Shown piece by piece: positions 17,675-26,299 of a stretch of 64,000 nucleotides of DNA. The stretch is from positions 186,001 to 250,000 of the forward strand of contig NZ_BMVW01000007.1 of the NCBI RefSeq assembly GCF_014650915.1. Reading direction: 5' to 3'. Position 1 is the first letter of the stretch; the number at the start of each line of letters is the position of its first letter. Source of the stretch: Streptomyces poonensis (GTDB taxonomy: Bacteria; Actinomycetota; Actinomycetes; Streptomycetales; Streptomycetaceae). The notes under the pieces were generated by a model that made no database searches, was not told where the DNA came from, and saw nothing but the letters and a program-made list of their open reading frames with translations. A program made the translations under genes and the position numbers.

Positions 17675-18946
17675 CTACGACAGCTCTCCCCGTCCCTGCC
17701 GCGGCAGATCCAGCGCCGCGACCGCCGGTGAGTGGCAGTACTCCCGGACCGCGCTGGTCCGTGCCACCACGCGCCCCTGGTGCACCACGATCCGGCTGTA
17801 CCCCAGGGACAGCGCCCCCGCCAGCCGGTCGGCCCGAACGGCGAGAAGTTCGGCGGGGAAGCCGGCCTCCACCCGGACTTCGGGCAGCCCGAGCGCCTTC
17901 CGCGCGGACGCGCTGACCGCGTCGTAGGCCTCCTCGGGGCGCAGCCCGTACCGCGAGGCCAGCAGGTACGCGGCCTCCAGCGGATCCCCGCGGCCCACGG
18001 GGTTCGACACGTCGCGCAGCGCCCCGCTGCCCGCAGCCACCGGGATGCCGGCCGCCCGCAGCAGCCGTACGGGAGCCGTGCCGTGCCCGTCCACGCCCCC
18101 GCAGCCGCCCTGCGGCAGACACACGACGGTCACCCCGGCCGCGGCCAGCTGGTCCGCGGCACGCGCCGCCGCATCCTGGGACAGACCCTCAAGTCCCCCA
18201 CAGGGTCCGAGGGCCACGCCCGGCCGCAGGCCTCCGGCCATCGTCGCGAGGCGGCCGAGCCGGGCGGGATCGGAGCCGTCGACATGCAGGTCGACCGGAC
18301 GGCCGTATTCGGAGGCGATCTTGAGGACGGTCTCCACGTACCCCGTGGGGTCCGGATCCGCGTCCGGGCAGCCGCCCACCACGGAGGCGCCCATCTTCAT
18401 CGCGTCCCGCAGCATCGCCAGCCCGTCCGCCCCCGCGATCCCGGTCAGGACACGGGGCATCGCCACCGTCGTCAGCTCCACCAGCCCGCGCAGTGACCGT
18501 TGCGCTTTGAGTACCGCCGCGAGTGCGCCCAGCCCTTGTACGTCACCGACATGGACGTGTGATCGCAGTGCCGTCACCCCGTGCCCGAGCTGCAGCAGAG
18601 CCGCCTCGGTGGCGCGCCGCTGCACCTCGAGGGGGTCGTACGAGACCGGTCCGGCGGCGTCGGCCGACAGCGCCGTGTCGCTGTGGGCGTGCGGCTCGGC
18701 GGGGGCCGGCAGGAGCAGGTAGCCGCTGAGGTCCACGCGTGCGGTGGACGTGCCCCGGTGCCCGGTGCCGCCCGCCGTGAGGCTCCCCGCGGTGCCGACC
18801 GCCTCGATGCGCCCGCCACCCAGCCGCACGTCCACGGTCCGGCCGTCGGTGAGCCGCGCCCCGCACAGCAGCAGCGCGGAACCCGCGGCCTGTTCCGGCG
18901 AGGGGTCTGACGGGGAGTGGGAAGGCTGCGGCTGGCTGTCGGGCAT
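17675..18946 (-). CDS. Amidohydrolase-fold protein, cytosine-deaminase-like, active site degenerate
   Basis: A 423-aa TIM-barrel amidohydrolase most like cytosine/isoguanine deaminases. The first metal motif is kept (EPHAHSD, His86 and His88), and so is His221 of HVDG. The catalytic Glu of the family HxDE motif is Gly224. The next metal-pocket His is absent (LGPCGG near 247). The metal-binding Asp of the GxD motif is replaced in AAGSGALRD (Gly308). It may be an inactive homologue or use different chemistry. The ATG at 18946 has AGGAG 4 nt upstream. It stands alone, about 130 bp upstream of the SDR gene. Confidence 0.72.
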   Translation of the reverse strand: MPDSQPQPSHSPSDPSPEQAAGSALLLCGARLTDGRTVDVRLGGGRIEAVGTAGSLTAGGTGHRGTSTARVDLSGYLLLPAPAEPHAHSDTALSADAAGPVSYDPLEVQRRATEAALLQLGHGVTALRSHVHVGDVQGLGALAAVLKAQRSLRGLVELTTVAMPRVLTGIAGADGLAMLRDAMKMGASVVGGCPDADPDPTGYVETVLKIASEYGRPVDLHVDGSDPARLGRLATMAGGLRPGVALGPCGGLEGLSQDAAARAADQLAAAGVTVVCLPQGGCGGVDGHGTAPVRLLRAAGIPVAAGSGALRDVSNPVGRGDPLEAAYLLASRYGLRPEEAYDAVSASARKALGLPEVRVEAGFPAELLAVRADRLAGALSLGYSRIVVHQGRVVARTSAVREYCHSPAVAALDLPRQGRGELS

Positions 18947-19405
18947 CGCACTCCTGGGGTAGGGCTGCTGCGGGGAGAGGACGCCTGATCACGCAGCGTG
19001 AGACGAGCCTAGGACGGTGAGTCCCTGGCGTCGGGGAGGAGCGCAATAGTCGTACCGGTGTGGTTCCTGGCGGTACAGGTGTGCCGGGAACCCGTACTGG
19101 GCGGAAGTTGCTGTTCCGGTCGCAGCCGTCGCGCACCCGCGCCTGCCGCCCGTCCCGGCTTCGCATCGCGCATTCCTCAGGGGCCCGCACGCGGCACCCC
19201 GCATCACGTGTCCGCCCCGGCTTCCAGTGCGCAATCGTTCCGGCATCGATCGCTCACCTGGGCCGGCTCCGGCGGGCACTCCCTGCGTGGTTGTGGCCTG
19301 TGAGGTGGGAGAGGCCGACAGAGCGCTTACGGGATCGGGTCCGGGCAGGGCCCGCGGAACGGATTTGGGGGAACGGCGGTGGGACGTGTAATGTCTTCAT
19401 CGCTC
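18947..19405. other. Intergenic stretch before tRNA-Thr
   Basis: About 460 bp with no convincing gene. The open frames here are arginine/cysteine-rich and lack binding sites. Apart from the tRNA promoter at its right end I see no repeats or strong hairpins. Confidence 0.5.
19365..19394 (+). promoter_or_regulatory. Candidate promoter of tRNA-Thr/tRNA-Met/rpmG
   Basis: TAATGT at 19389-19394 lies 12 nt before the tRNA-Thr 5' end, as expected for a tRNA -10. TTGGGG at 19365-19370 is a weak -35 with 18-bp spacing. Confidence 0.45.
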
Positions 19406-19478
19406 GCCCCAATAGCTCAGTCGGCAGAGCGTCTCCATGGTAAGGAGAAGGTCAACGGTTCGATTCCGTTTTGGGGCT
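19406..19478 (+). tRNA. tRNA-Thr (GGT)
   Basis: 73 nt, complete cloverleaf. Acceptor GCCCCAA/TTGGGGC, anticodon loop ATGGTAA between TCTCC and GGAGA gives anticodon GGT. The T loop is TTCGATT, discriminator U. CCA is not encoded. Confidence 0.96.
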
Positions 19479-19524
19479 CTGGTGTGAAAGGTACCCGCCG
19501 TCAGGCGGGGACCGATCGCATCGC

Positions 19525-19597
19525 AGCGGTGTAGCTCAGTCGGTAGAGCAAGCGGCTCATAATCGCTGTGTCACCGGTTCAAGTCCGGTCACCGCTA
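19525..19597 (+). tRNA. tRNA-Met (CAT), elongator type
   Basis: 73 nt with acceptor AGCGGTG/CACCGCT, anticodon loop CTCATAA (CAT), T arm ACCGG-TTCAAGT-CCGGT, discriminator A. The fully paired acceptor end excludes the initiator. Its place before rpmG fits the elongator copy; a lysidine-modified Ile tRNA is less likely. Confidence 0.92.
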
Positions 19598-19602
19598 CTC
19601 AC

Positions 19603-19646
19603 AGTAGCCGATTGCGGGGTCGGTCCTTCGATCGGCTACTCTTTTT
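19603..19646 (+). terminator. Hairpin between tRNA-Met and rpmG
   Basis: AGTAGCCGAT (19603-19612) pairs perfectly with ATCGGCTACT (19631-19640) and is followed by CTTTTT. It is a classic intrinsic terminator, or a processing hairpin on a tRNA-rpmG transcript. Confidence 0.85.
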
Positions 19647-19685
19647 GCGTTAATCAAGCCCATCCGTTCGTCAAGGAGCACTCAC

Positions 19686-19850
19686 GTGGCTGCCACCGAC
19701 GTCCGCCCGAAGATCACGCTGGCCTGCGTGGAGTGCAAGGAGCGGAACTACATCACCAAGAAGAACCGGCGCAACGACCCGGACCGTCTTGAAATGAAGA
19801 AGCACTGCCCGCGTTGCAACGCGCACACCGCGCACCGCGAGACGCGCTGA
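19686..19850 (+). CDS. rpmG: 50S ribosomal protein L33
   Basis: A 54-aa ribosomal protein with GTG start and AAGGAG 8 nt upstream. It begins [20 protein letters not shown] and keeps both CxxC pairs (CVEC and CPRC), so it is the zinc-binding form. It lies after tRNA-Thr and tRNA-Met and before the MaoC pair, the same neighbourhood as in mycobacteria. Confidence 0.95.
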   Translation: MAATDVRPKITLACVECKERNYITKKNRRNDPDRLEMKKHCPRCNAHTAHRETR

Positions 19851-19862
19851 TTCAGGCTCGTA

Positions 19863-19899
19863 CACGAGGCCGCCCCCGTTGAAGGGGGGCGGCCTCGTG
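19863..19899 (+). terminator. Hairpin after rpmG
   Basis: CACGAGGCCGCCCCC pairs with GGGGGGCGGCCTCGTG around a GTTGAA-type loop. The stem is very stable; no long T tract follows. Confidence 0.7.
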
Positions 19900-19953
19900 T
19901 CGTTCCCGAGCCGATACCGGCCAGTACCGAACAACACAGGAGGTGCCGAGCTC

Positions 19954-20409
19954 ATGCCGCTCGACCAGTCCTTCGTGGGGCGGACCTACCCGCCCACCGA
20001 CCCCTACGAGGTCGGCCGGGAGAAGATCCGGGAGTTCGCTGAGGCGGTGGGGGACCCCAACCCGGCGTACACCGACCCCGAGGCCGCCAAGGCGCTCGGG
20101 CACCCCGATGTGATCGCCCCTCCGACTTTTGTGTTCGCCCTCACGTTCAAGGCCGCGGGACAGGTCATAGACGACCCCCAGCTGGGCCTCGACTACGACC
20201 GTGTGGTGCACGGCGACCAGAAGTTCGCCTACCGGCGCCCCGTGCGCGCCGGTGACCGGCTCACGGTCACCTCCACCATCGAGGCGATCAAGACCATGGC
20301 CGGCCACGACATCCTGGACGTCCGTGGCGAGGTCCACGACGAGGCGGGCGAGCACGTGGTGACCGCGTGGACCAAGCTGGTGGCCCGCGGCGAGGACGAG
20401 GAGGCCTGA
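19954..20409 (+). CDS. hadA: MaoC-like (R)-hydratase family, HadA-type partner subunit
   Basis: A 151-aa hot-dog-fold protein (MPLDQSFVGRTYPPTDPYEV). Where catalytic hydratases carry an Asp-His motif, this reads VGDPNPAYTDPEAAKALG and then IAPPTF, so the catalytic His is absent. It resembles mycobacterial HadA, the non-catalytic partner. AGGAGG lies 10 nt upstream. hadB starts 4 nt after its stop, so a heterodimer is expected. Mycobacterial HadAB makes mycolic acids, which Streptomyces does not have, so the substrate here is open. Confidence 0.82.
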   Translation: MPLDQSFVGRTYPPTDPYEVGREKIREFAEAVGDPNPAYTDPEAAKALGHPDVIAPPTFVFALTFKAAGQVIDDPQLGLDYDRVVHGDQKFAYRRPVRAGDRLTVTSTIEAIKTMAGHDILDVRGEVHDEAGEHVVTAWTKLVARGEDEEA

Positions 20410-20413
20410 GCGG

Positions 20414-20842
20414 ATGACGGCCAAGGTTCAGTACGAGGACGTCGAGGTCGGCACCGAGCTGCCCGCCCAGTCCTTCCCGGTGACCCGCGCCACTCTCGTC
20501 CGGTACGCGGGCGCGTCCGGGGACTTCAACCCGATCCACTGGAACGAGAAGTTCGCCAAGGAGGTCGGACTGCCGGACGTCATCGCGCACGGCATGTTCA
20601 CCATGGCCGAGGCGATCCGGGTGGTCACCGACTGGGTGGGCGACCCCGGAGCGGTCGTCGAGTACGGCGTCCGCTTCACCAAGCCGGTCGTCGTCCCGAA
20701 CGACGACCAGGGCGCGTCCATCGAGGTCAGCGGCAAGGTCGCGGCCAAGCTGGACGACAACACCGTCCGCGTCGACCTCCTGGCGAGGAGCGCCGGCCAG
20801 AAGGTTCTCGGGATGTCCCGGGCCGTCGTACGGCTGGCCTGA
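20414..20842 (+). CDS. hadB: MaoC-like (R)-hydratase, HadB-type catalytic subunit
   Basis: A 142-aa hot-dog protein with the hydratase-2 motif SGDFNPIHWNEKFAKEVG and the following IAHGMF, which contain the catalytic Asp and His. It lies 4 nt downstream of hadA. The pair probably forms a 3-hydroxyacyl dehydratase. It ends at a strong hairpin before murB. Confidence 0.85.
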   Translation: MTAKVQYEDVEVGTELPAQSFPVTRATLVRYAGASGDFNPIHWNEKFAKEVGLPDVIAHGMFTMAEAIRVVTDWVGDPGAVVEYGVRFTKPVVVPNDDQGASIEVSGKVAAKLDDNTVRVDLLARSAGQKVLGMSRAVVRLA

Positions 20843-20853
20843 GAGAGACGCAC

Positions 20854-20892
20854 AGGTAAGGGGCGCCCTCCATGGCGGGGCGCCCCTTACCT
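20854..20892 (+). terminator. Hairpin between hadB and murB
   Basis: A perfect 14-bp inverted repeat: AGGTAAGGGGCGCC (20854-20867) and GGCGCCCCTTACCT (20879-20892). It would end the rpmG-hadAB transcript. Confidence 0.85.
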
Positions 20893-20980
20893 GGCACCAA
20901 TGGGGGGCCTTACCCACTACGCCAGTGAGGCTTCCCCGGCACGACATGGTGGCCCGACACCGTCTCGTACCCTTGTGCCC

Positions 20981-22036
20981 GTGCAGGAACTCCACGATGC
21001 CCCGCTCGCCCCGCTGACCACCTTCCGGCTCGGCGGTCCCGCGGACCGGCTGATCACCGCGACGACCGACGCCGAAGTGATCGCCGCGGTCCGGGAGGCC
21101 GACGACTCCGGTACGCCGCTGCTGCTCATCGGCGGCGGATCGAACCTGGTCATCGGCGACAAGGGCTTCGCGGGAACCGCGCTCGTCGTCGCGACCGAGG
21201 GCTTCTCGCTCGACGGCACCCGGCTGGAACTGGCCGCCGGCGAGGTGTGGACCGACGCGGTGGCCCGCGCCGTTGAGGCCGGGCTCGCGGGCATCGAGTG
21301 CCTCGCCGGGATCCCCGGCTCCGCGGGCGCGACACCGATCCAGAACGTCGGCGCGTACGGCCAGGAGGTCGCGTCCACGGTCACCGAGGTGGTCGCCTAC
21401 GACCGCGTCGACCGCCGGACGGTCACCCTCCCGAACGCCGAGTGCGCGTTCTCGTACCGCCACAGCCGCTTCAAGGCCGATCCCGGGCGGTACGTCGTAC
21501 TGCGGGTGCGGTTCGAGCTGGAGGACGCGGGCGGCCTGTCCGCGCCCGTCCGGTACGCGGAGACGGCCCGCACACTGGGCGTCGAGGTCGGTGACCGGGT
21601 GCCCCTCGCCGACGCCCGAGAGACGGTGCTGAAGCTGCGCGCGGGGAAGGGCATGGTCCTCGATCCCGAGGACCATGACACCTGGTCGGCCGGATCGTTC
21701 TTCACCAACCCGATCCTCACGGACGAGGAGTTCACGGCGTTCCACGCGCGCGTGCGGGAGCGTCTGGGCGACGACGTCGTGCCGCCCGCCTATTCCACGG
21801 GCGACGGGCACACCAAGACCTCCGCGGCCTGGCTGATCGACAAGGCGGGCTTCACCAAGGGGTACGGCACCGGCCCCGCCCGTATCTCCACCAAGCACAC
21901 CCTCGCCCTCACCAACCGGGGCGGCGCCACCACCGAGGACCTGCTCACCCTCGCGCGCGAGGTCGTCGCCGGGGTCCGGGACGCCTTCGGGATCACCCTC
22001 GTCAACGAGCCGGTGACGGTGGGCGTCAGCCTCTGA
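20981..22036 (+). CDS. murB: UDP-N-acetylenolpyruvoylglucosamine reductase
   Basis: Cytoplasmic flavoenzyme making UDP-MurNAc for peptidoglycan. The FAD-binding motifs LLLIGGGSNLVI and GIPGSAGATPIQNVGAYGQE are present, as are SYRHSRFK, GSFFTNP and the final KTSAAWLIDKAGFTKG. The GTG at 20981 gives 351 aa and starts at the conserved QELHDAPLAPLTTFRLGG. No clear binding site precedes it, so translation may be leaderless or weakly initiated; an upstream frame reaches 20900. Its last 11 bp overlap the convergent adenosine deaminase gene. Confidence 0.93.
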   Translation: MQELHDAPLAPLTTFRLGGPADRLITATTDAEVIAAVREADDSGTPLLLIGGGSNLVIGDKGFAGTALVVATEGFSLDGTRLELAAGEVWTDAVARAVEAGLAGIECLAGIPGSAGATPIQNVGAYGQEVASTVTEVVAYDRVDRRTVTLPNAECAFSYRHSRFKADPGRYVVLRVRFELEDAGGLSAPVRYAETARTLGVEVGDRVPLADARETVLKLRAGKGMVLDPEDHDTWSAGSFFTNPILTDEEFTAFHARVRERLGDDVVPPAYSTGDGHTKTSAAWLIDKAGFTKGYGTGPARISTKHTLALTNRGGATTEDLLTLAREVVAGVRDAFGITLVNEPVTVGVSL

Positions 22037-23084
22037 GCCCGTCCTCGGCTCCGGGAGCGGTCAGCCAGTCGTCGACCCCGGCCAGCAGCTTTCGCTTGAC
22101 GTCGTCCGGAGCCGCCGAGCCCCGTACCGACTGGCGCGCGAGTTCGGCGAGCTCCGCGTCCGTGAAGGCGTGGTGCCGACGGGCGATCTCGTACTGGGCC
22201 GCCAGCCGCGAGCCGAACAGCAACGGGTCGTCCGCACCGAGCGCCATCGGCACCCCGGCCTCGAACAGCGTCCTCAAGGGCACGTCCTCCGGCTTCTCGT
22301 AGACCCCGAGGGCGACGTTCGACGCCGGGCACACCTCGCACGTGATCTGCCGGTCGGCCAGCCGCTGGAGGAGACGCGGGTCCTCCGCCGCCCGCACCCC
22401 GTGCCCGATCCGCGACGCGTGCAGGTCGTCCAGGCAGTCGCGGACCGACGACGGGCCGGTCAGCTCACCGCCGTGCGGCGCGGACATCAGCCCGCCCTCC
22501 CGGGCGATGTGGAAGGCCCGGTCGAAATCCCGAGCCATGCCCCGCCGCTCGTCGTTGGAGAGCCCGAAGCCGACGATGCCGCGGTCCCTGTAGCGCACGG
22601 CCAGCCGGGCCAGCGTGCGCGCGTCCAGCGGGTGCTTCATACGGTTGGCGGCGACCAGGACGCGCATCCCGAGACCCGTCTCGCGCGACGCCGTGTCCAC
22701 CGCGTCCAGGATGATCTCCAGGGCCGGGATGAGCCCGCCCAGCCGGGGAGCGTAAGACGTCGGGTCGACCTGGATCTCCAGCCAGCCGGAGCCGTCCCGG
22801 ACATCCTCCTCGGCCGCCTCACGCACCAGCCGCTGGATGTCCTCGGGCTCTCTCAGGCAGGACCGCGCCGCGTCGTACATCCGCTGGAAGCGGAACCAGC
22901 CCCGCTCGTCCGTCGCCCGCAGCCGCGGCGGCTCCCCGCCGGCGAGGGCGTCGGTCAGCGTGTCGGGCAGCCGTACACCGTACTTGTCCGCGAGGTCGAG
23001 GAGGGTGGAAGGCCGCATGGAACCGGTGAAGTGCAGGTGGAGATGGGCCTTGGGCAGCTCAGAGACATCACGTACGTGCTCCAT
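22026..23084 (-). CDS. add: Adenosine deaminase family protein
   Basis: A 352-aa TIM-barrel deaminase that converts adenosine (or a related aminopurine nucleoside) to inosine. Metal and catalytic motifs are visible: KAHLHLHFTGSMRP, APHGGEL (the HxGE motif with the catalytic Glu), RIGHG and GADDPLLF. The ATG at 23084 starts just before the first motif. FTGS replaces the more usual LDGS, so a substrate other than adenosine is possible. It converges on murB with an 11-bp overlap of coding ends. Confidence 0.85.
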   Translation of the reverse strand: MEHVRDVSELPKAHLHLHFTGSMRPSTLLDLADKYGVRLPDTLTDALAGGEPPRLRATDERGWFRFQRMYDAARSCLREPEDIQRLVREAAEEDVRDGSGWLEIQVDPTSYAPRLGGLIPALEIILDAVDTASRETGLGMRVLVAANRMKHPLDARTLARLAVRYRDRGIVGFGLSNDERRGMARDFDRAFHIAREGGLMSAPHGGELTGPSSVRDCLDDLHASRIGHGVRAAEDPRLLQRLADRQITCEVCPASNVALGVYEKPEDVPLRTLFEAGVPMALGADDPLLFGSRLAAQYEIARRHHAFTDAELAELARQSVRGSAAPDDVKRKLLAGVDDWLTAPGAEDGLRG

Positions 23085-23173
23085 TCCGTGATCCTGCCGC
23101 ACGTCGCGGTCGCGCCGGTAGCGCTTTCCCCGATCGTGCTCTTGTTCGCACAAAGACCCGAGGAAACGACGAA

Positions 23174-23213
23174 GCGGGCCTCGATCTGCTATCAGGAGCA
23201 GATCGAGGCCCGC
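23174..23213. terminator. Hairpin between add and aspC
   Basis: A perfect 17-bp stem: GCGGGCCTCGATCTGCT (23174-23190), loop ATCAGG, AGCAGATCGAGGCCCGC (23197-23213). It lies downstream of aspC on the minus strand and separates it from add. Confidence 0.85.
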
Positions 23214-23249
23214 ACGCGCGCGTGGAGACGCGAGAACGCCGAAGACGCG

Positions 23250-24476
23250 TCAGTCGCGCGCCTCCGCCAGCAGCTTCTGGATCCGGCTCACGCCCTCGAC
23301 GAGGTCCTCGTCACCGAGCGCGTACGACAGCCGCAGGTACCCCGGCGTGCCGAAGGCCTCGCCCGGGACGACCGCGACCTCGACCTCGTCCAGGATCAGG
23401 GCGGCCAGCTCGACCGAGTTCTGCGGGCGCTTGCCGCGGATCTCCTTGCCGATGAGCGCCTTGACCGAGGGGTACGCGTAGAAGGCGCCCTCGGGCTCCG
23501 GGCAGACCACGCCGTCGATCTCGTTCAGCATCCGCACGATCGTCCTGCGGCGGCGGTCGAAGGCCTCGCGCATCTCGGCGACGGCCGTCAGATCACCGGA
23601 GACGGCGGCGATCGCGGCCGCCTGGGCGACGTTCGACACGTTGGACGTGGCGTGCGACTGGAGGTTCGTCGCGGCCTTGACGACGTCCTTCGGGCCGATG
23701 ATCCAGCCCACGCGCCAGCCCGTCATGGCGTACGTCTTGGCGACGCCGTTGACCACGATGCACTTGTCCCGCAGCTCCGGCAGGATCGCGGGCAGCGAGG
23801 TGAACTTCGCGTCCCCGTACACCAGGTGCTCGTAGATCTCGTCCGTCAGCACCCACAGACCGTGCTCGACGGCCCAGCGGCCGATCGCCTCGGTCTCCTC
23901 GGCGCTGTAGACGGCGCCGGTCGGGTTGGAGGGGGACACGAAGAGGACGACCTTGGTCTTCTCGGTGCGCGCGGCCTCCAGCTGCTCGACCGATACCCGG
24001 TAGCCGGTGGTCTCGTCGGCGACGACCTCCACCGGGACACCGCCGGCGAGGCGGATCGACTCCGGGTACGTCGTCCAGTACGGCGCGGGGACGATGACCT
24101 CGTCGCCCGGGTCGAGGATCGCGGCGAAGGCCTCGTAGATGGCCTGCTTGCCGCCGTTGGTGACCAGGACCTGGGAGGCCTCGACCTCGTAGCCGGAGTC
24201 CCGCAGCGTCTTCGCGGCGATCGCGGCCTTCAGCTCGGGCAGGCCGCCCGCCGGCGTGTAGCGGTGGTACTTCGGGTTCCTGCAGGCCTCGATCGCGGCC
24301 TCGACGATGTAGTCCGGGGTCGGGAAGTCGGGCTCACCCGCGCCGAAGCCGATCACCGGACGCCCGGCGGCCTTCAGGGCCTTGGCCTTGGCGTCCACGG
24401 CGAGGGTGGCGGACTCGGAGATCGCGCCGACTCGGGCGGAGACCCGGCGCTCGGTGGGAGGGGTTGCAGCGCTCAT
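23250..24476 (-). CDS. aspC: Class I aspartate/aromatic aminotransferase
   Basis: A 408-aa PLP-dependent aminotransferase. The PLP lysine is in [16 protein letters not shown], the substrate-carboxylate arginine near [10 protein letters not shown], and the cofactor region includes [26 protein letters not shown] and LTDEIYEHL. The ATG at 24476 ([13 protein letters not shown]) is preferred; a second ATG nine bases upstream would add MGA. It probably makes aspartate from oxaloacetate with glutamate. It is divergent from tRNA-Trp/secE. Confidence 0.93.
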   Translation of the reverse strand: MSAATPPTERRVSARVGAISESATLAVDAKAKALKAAGRPVIGFGAGEPDFPTPDYIVEAAIEACRNPKYHRYTPAGGLPELKAAIAAKTLRDSGYEVEASQVLVTNGGKQAIYEAFAAILDPGDEVIVPAPYWTTYPESIRLAGGVPVEVVADETTGYRVSVEQLEAARTEKTKVVLFVSPSNPTGAVYSAEETEAIGRWAVEHGLWVLTDEIYEHLVYGDAKFTSLPAILPELRDKCIVVNGVAKTYAMTGWRVGWIIGPKDVVKAATNLQSHATSNVSNVAQAAAIAAVSGDLTAVAEMREAFDRRRRTIVRMLNEIDGVVCPEPEGAFYAYPSVKALIGKEIRGKRPQNSVELAALILDEVEVAVVPGEAFGTPGYLRLSYALGDEDLVEGVSRIQKLLAEARD

Positions 24477-24611
24477 GGCACCCATCGTTTCAGACCCGAA
24501 ATGCCCCCGGCACACGGGTTTCACGGACTGAACACCTGCCGGACCACCGGCCGGACCGCGGCCCGCCACCGGCCGATCTTCGGCGGACGACGCCGGTACC
24601 GCCATTTTCTG

Positions 24612-24641
24612 TTCGACGACCGGCCCCGGAACACGTACACT
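24612..24641 (+). promoter_or_regulatory. Candidate promoter of tRNA-Trp and secE
   Basis: TTCGAC (24612-24617) and TACACT (24636-24641) are separated by 18 bp, a good match to the vegetative sigma consensus. The tRNA starts 84 nt after the -10. Confidence 0.5.
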
Positions 24642-24724
24642 CTCACCTCGTTGGCCTCTCACCGGCCGCACTCGTCGGGTGCACACCGAGCATCCGGGTG
24701 GATGCGGTACGTTGGGGGAACCAA

Positions 24725-24797
24725 AGGGTCGTAGCTCAATTGGTAGAGCACTGGTCTCCAAAACCAGCGGTTGGGGGTTCAAGTCCCTCCGGCCCTG
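24725..24797 (+). tRNA. tRNA-Trp (CCA)
   Basis: 73 nt, acceptor AGGGTCG/CGGCCCT, anticodon loop CTCCAAA between CTGGT and ACCAG gives anticodon CCA. Discriminator G is typical of tRNA-Trp. It lies just before secE, as in many actinobacteria. Confidence 0.96.
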
Positions 24798-24905
24798 CTA
24801 CACACACCTTCGCCAGGATGTGTGCGCATGTACGTACAGCAATGCACCGCCGTGCGGCTCAGACCGGGCGCGGCACGGCCACGACCCGGAATCAGGTGAG
24901 GACGA

Positions 24906-25193
24906 GTGACGGACGCCGTGGGCTCCATCGACATGCCTGATGCCGAGGACGAGGCGCCGGAGTCCAAGAAGAAGACCCGCAAGGGCGGCAAGCGCGCCAA
25001 GAAGGGCCCGCTGAAGCGTCTGGCGCTGTTCTACCGCCAGATCGTCGCGGAGCTCCGCAAGGTCGTCTGGCCGACCCGTTCGCAGCTGACGACGTACACG
25101 ACGGTAGTCATCATCTTCGTGGTCATCATGATCGGTCTGGTGACTGTGATTGACTTCGGACTCGACAAGGCCGCCAAGTACGTCTTCGGCTGA
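24906..25193 (+). CDS. secE: Preprotein translocase subunit SecE
   Basis: A 95-aa SecYEG subunit. The N-terminal half is hydrophilic and Lys-rich. The conserved amphipathic helix [17 protein letters not shown] precedes a single membrane helix (about residues 66-85). The GTG at 24906 follows a GTGAGGA-type site. nusG follows after a hairpin. Confidence 0.93.
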   Translation: MTDAVGSIDMPDAEDEAPESKKKTRKGGKRAKKGPLKRLALFYRQIVAELRKVVWPTRSQLTTYTTVVIIFVVIMIGLVTVIDFGLDKAAKYVFG

Positions 25194-25200
25194 GCCGAAA

Positions 25201-25232
25201 GCGAAGGGCGCCCTACCCGGCGCCCCTTTCGC
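25201..25232 (+). terminator. Hairpin between secE and nusG
   Basis: GGGCGCC (25206-25212) pairs with GGCGCCC (25219-25225), extended by GCGAA/TTCGC flanks with a bulge. It may partly terminate or protect the mRNA; no long T tract. Confidence 0.5.
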
Positions 25233-25270
25233 GTGTTCCACCCCCATGTATCGAGGAAGAAGCAGCCACC

Positions 25271-26119
25271 GTGTCTGACCCCAACGTGAACGACGCCATG
25301 GAGCCTCGCGGGGACGATGTCGAGTCCGTGGACGACGAGCTCGACATCCTCGAGGGCGCGGACGTGGTCGACGAGGCCGAGGCTGCGGACGACGCCGCCG
25401 GGGAGCCCGCCGAAGAGGCTGCCGTGAACGTCGTGGACGAGGACGAGGTCGAGGACGACGAGGCGGAGACCGAGGCCGAGGCCGAGGAGCCGTCCGAGCC
25501 CGTCGACCCTGTCGCCGCCCTGCGCGAGGAGCTGCGCACGCTGCCCGGCGAGTGGTACGTCATCCACACGTACGCCGGCTACGAGAAGCGCGTGAAGGCA
25601 AACCTGGAGCAGCGCGCCGTCTCCCTGAACGTCGAGGACTTCATCTACCAGGCGGAGGTCCCCGAGGAGGAGATCGTCCAGATCAAGAACGGTGAGCGCA
25701 AGACCGTCCGGCAGAACAAGCTGCCCGGTTACGTGCTCGTCCGCATGGATCTGACGAACGAGTCCTGGGGCGTCGTCCGCAACACGCCCGGCGTCACCGG
25801 CTTCGTGGGCAACGCCTACGACCCGTACCCGCTCTCCCTCGACGAGATCGTCAAGATGCTCGCTCCGGAGGCCGAGGAGAAGGCCGCCCGCGAGGCCGCC
25901 GAGGCCGAGGGCAAGCCGGCGCCGCAGCGCAAGGTCGAGGTCCAGGTGCTGGACTTCGAGGTCGGCGACTCGGTCACCGTCACCGACGGCCCGTTCGCCA
26001 CGCTCCAGGCGACCATCAACGAGATCAACGCCGACTCGAAGAAGGTCAAGGGCCTCGTCGAGATCTTCGGTCGCGAGACCCCGGTCGAGCTGAGCTTCGA
26101 CCAGATCCAGAAGAACTGA
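25271..26119 (+). CDS. nusG: Transcription termination/antitermination factor NusG
   Basis: A 282-aa NusG. Residues 1 to about 85 are a highly acidic, disordered extension typical of Streptomyces. The NGN domain begins at [16 protein letters not shown], and the KOW domain at [17 protein letters not shown] near the C-terminus. It starts with GTG. It binds RNA polymerase and links it to Rho or ribosomes. It lies in the conserved secE-nusG-rplK-rplA order. Confidence 0.95.
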   Translation: MSDPNVNDAMEPRGDDVESVDDELDILEGADVVDEAEAADDAAGEPAEEAAVNVVDEDEVEDDEAETEAEAEEPSEPVDPVAALREELRTLPGEWYVIHTYAGYEKRVKANLEQRAVSLNVEDFIYQAEVPEEEIVQIKNGERKTVRQNKLPGYVLVRMDLTNESWGVVRNTPGVTGFVGNAYDPYPLSLDEIVKMLAPEAEEKAAREAAEAEGKPAPQRKVEVQVLDFEVGDSVTVTDGPFATLQATINEINADSKKVKGLVEIFGRETPVELSFDQIQKN

Positions 26120-26156
26120 GCCGTCCTCGGTACCTCTGGACCACATGCCTCCGACC

Positions 26157-26200
26157 AGGTCAGAGCGGCTGCCACAGCCGGTCTGACCTGCTCGGTTTTT
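26157..26200 (+). terminator. Terminator after nusG
   Basis: AGGTCAGA pairs with TCTGACCT around an inner CGGCTG-CCA-CAGCCG hairpin, followed by five Ts at 26196-26200. rplK therefore probably has its own promoter. Confidence 0.85.
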
Positions 26201-26299
26201 AGCCGCGCATGGATACCCGTTATCGTTGTGCGGTATGCCTCCATCCGGATGGATTCGGATGAGCGGGCTGAAAACTCTCACTAGGACCCGGAGAGAGCA

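Noticed and set aside
19060-19443. Open frame overlapping the tRNA-Thr gene
   Set aside because: It runs into the tRNA, has no binding site and shows no coding bias.
19525-19597. CAT-anticodon tRNA as a lysidine-type tRNA-Ile
   Set aside because: Position before rpmG and overall sequence fit elongator tRNA-Met better; not decided with certainty.
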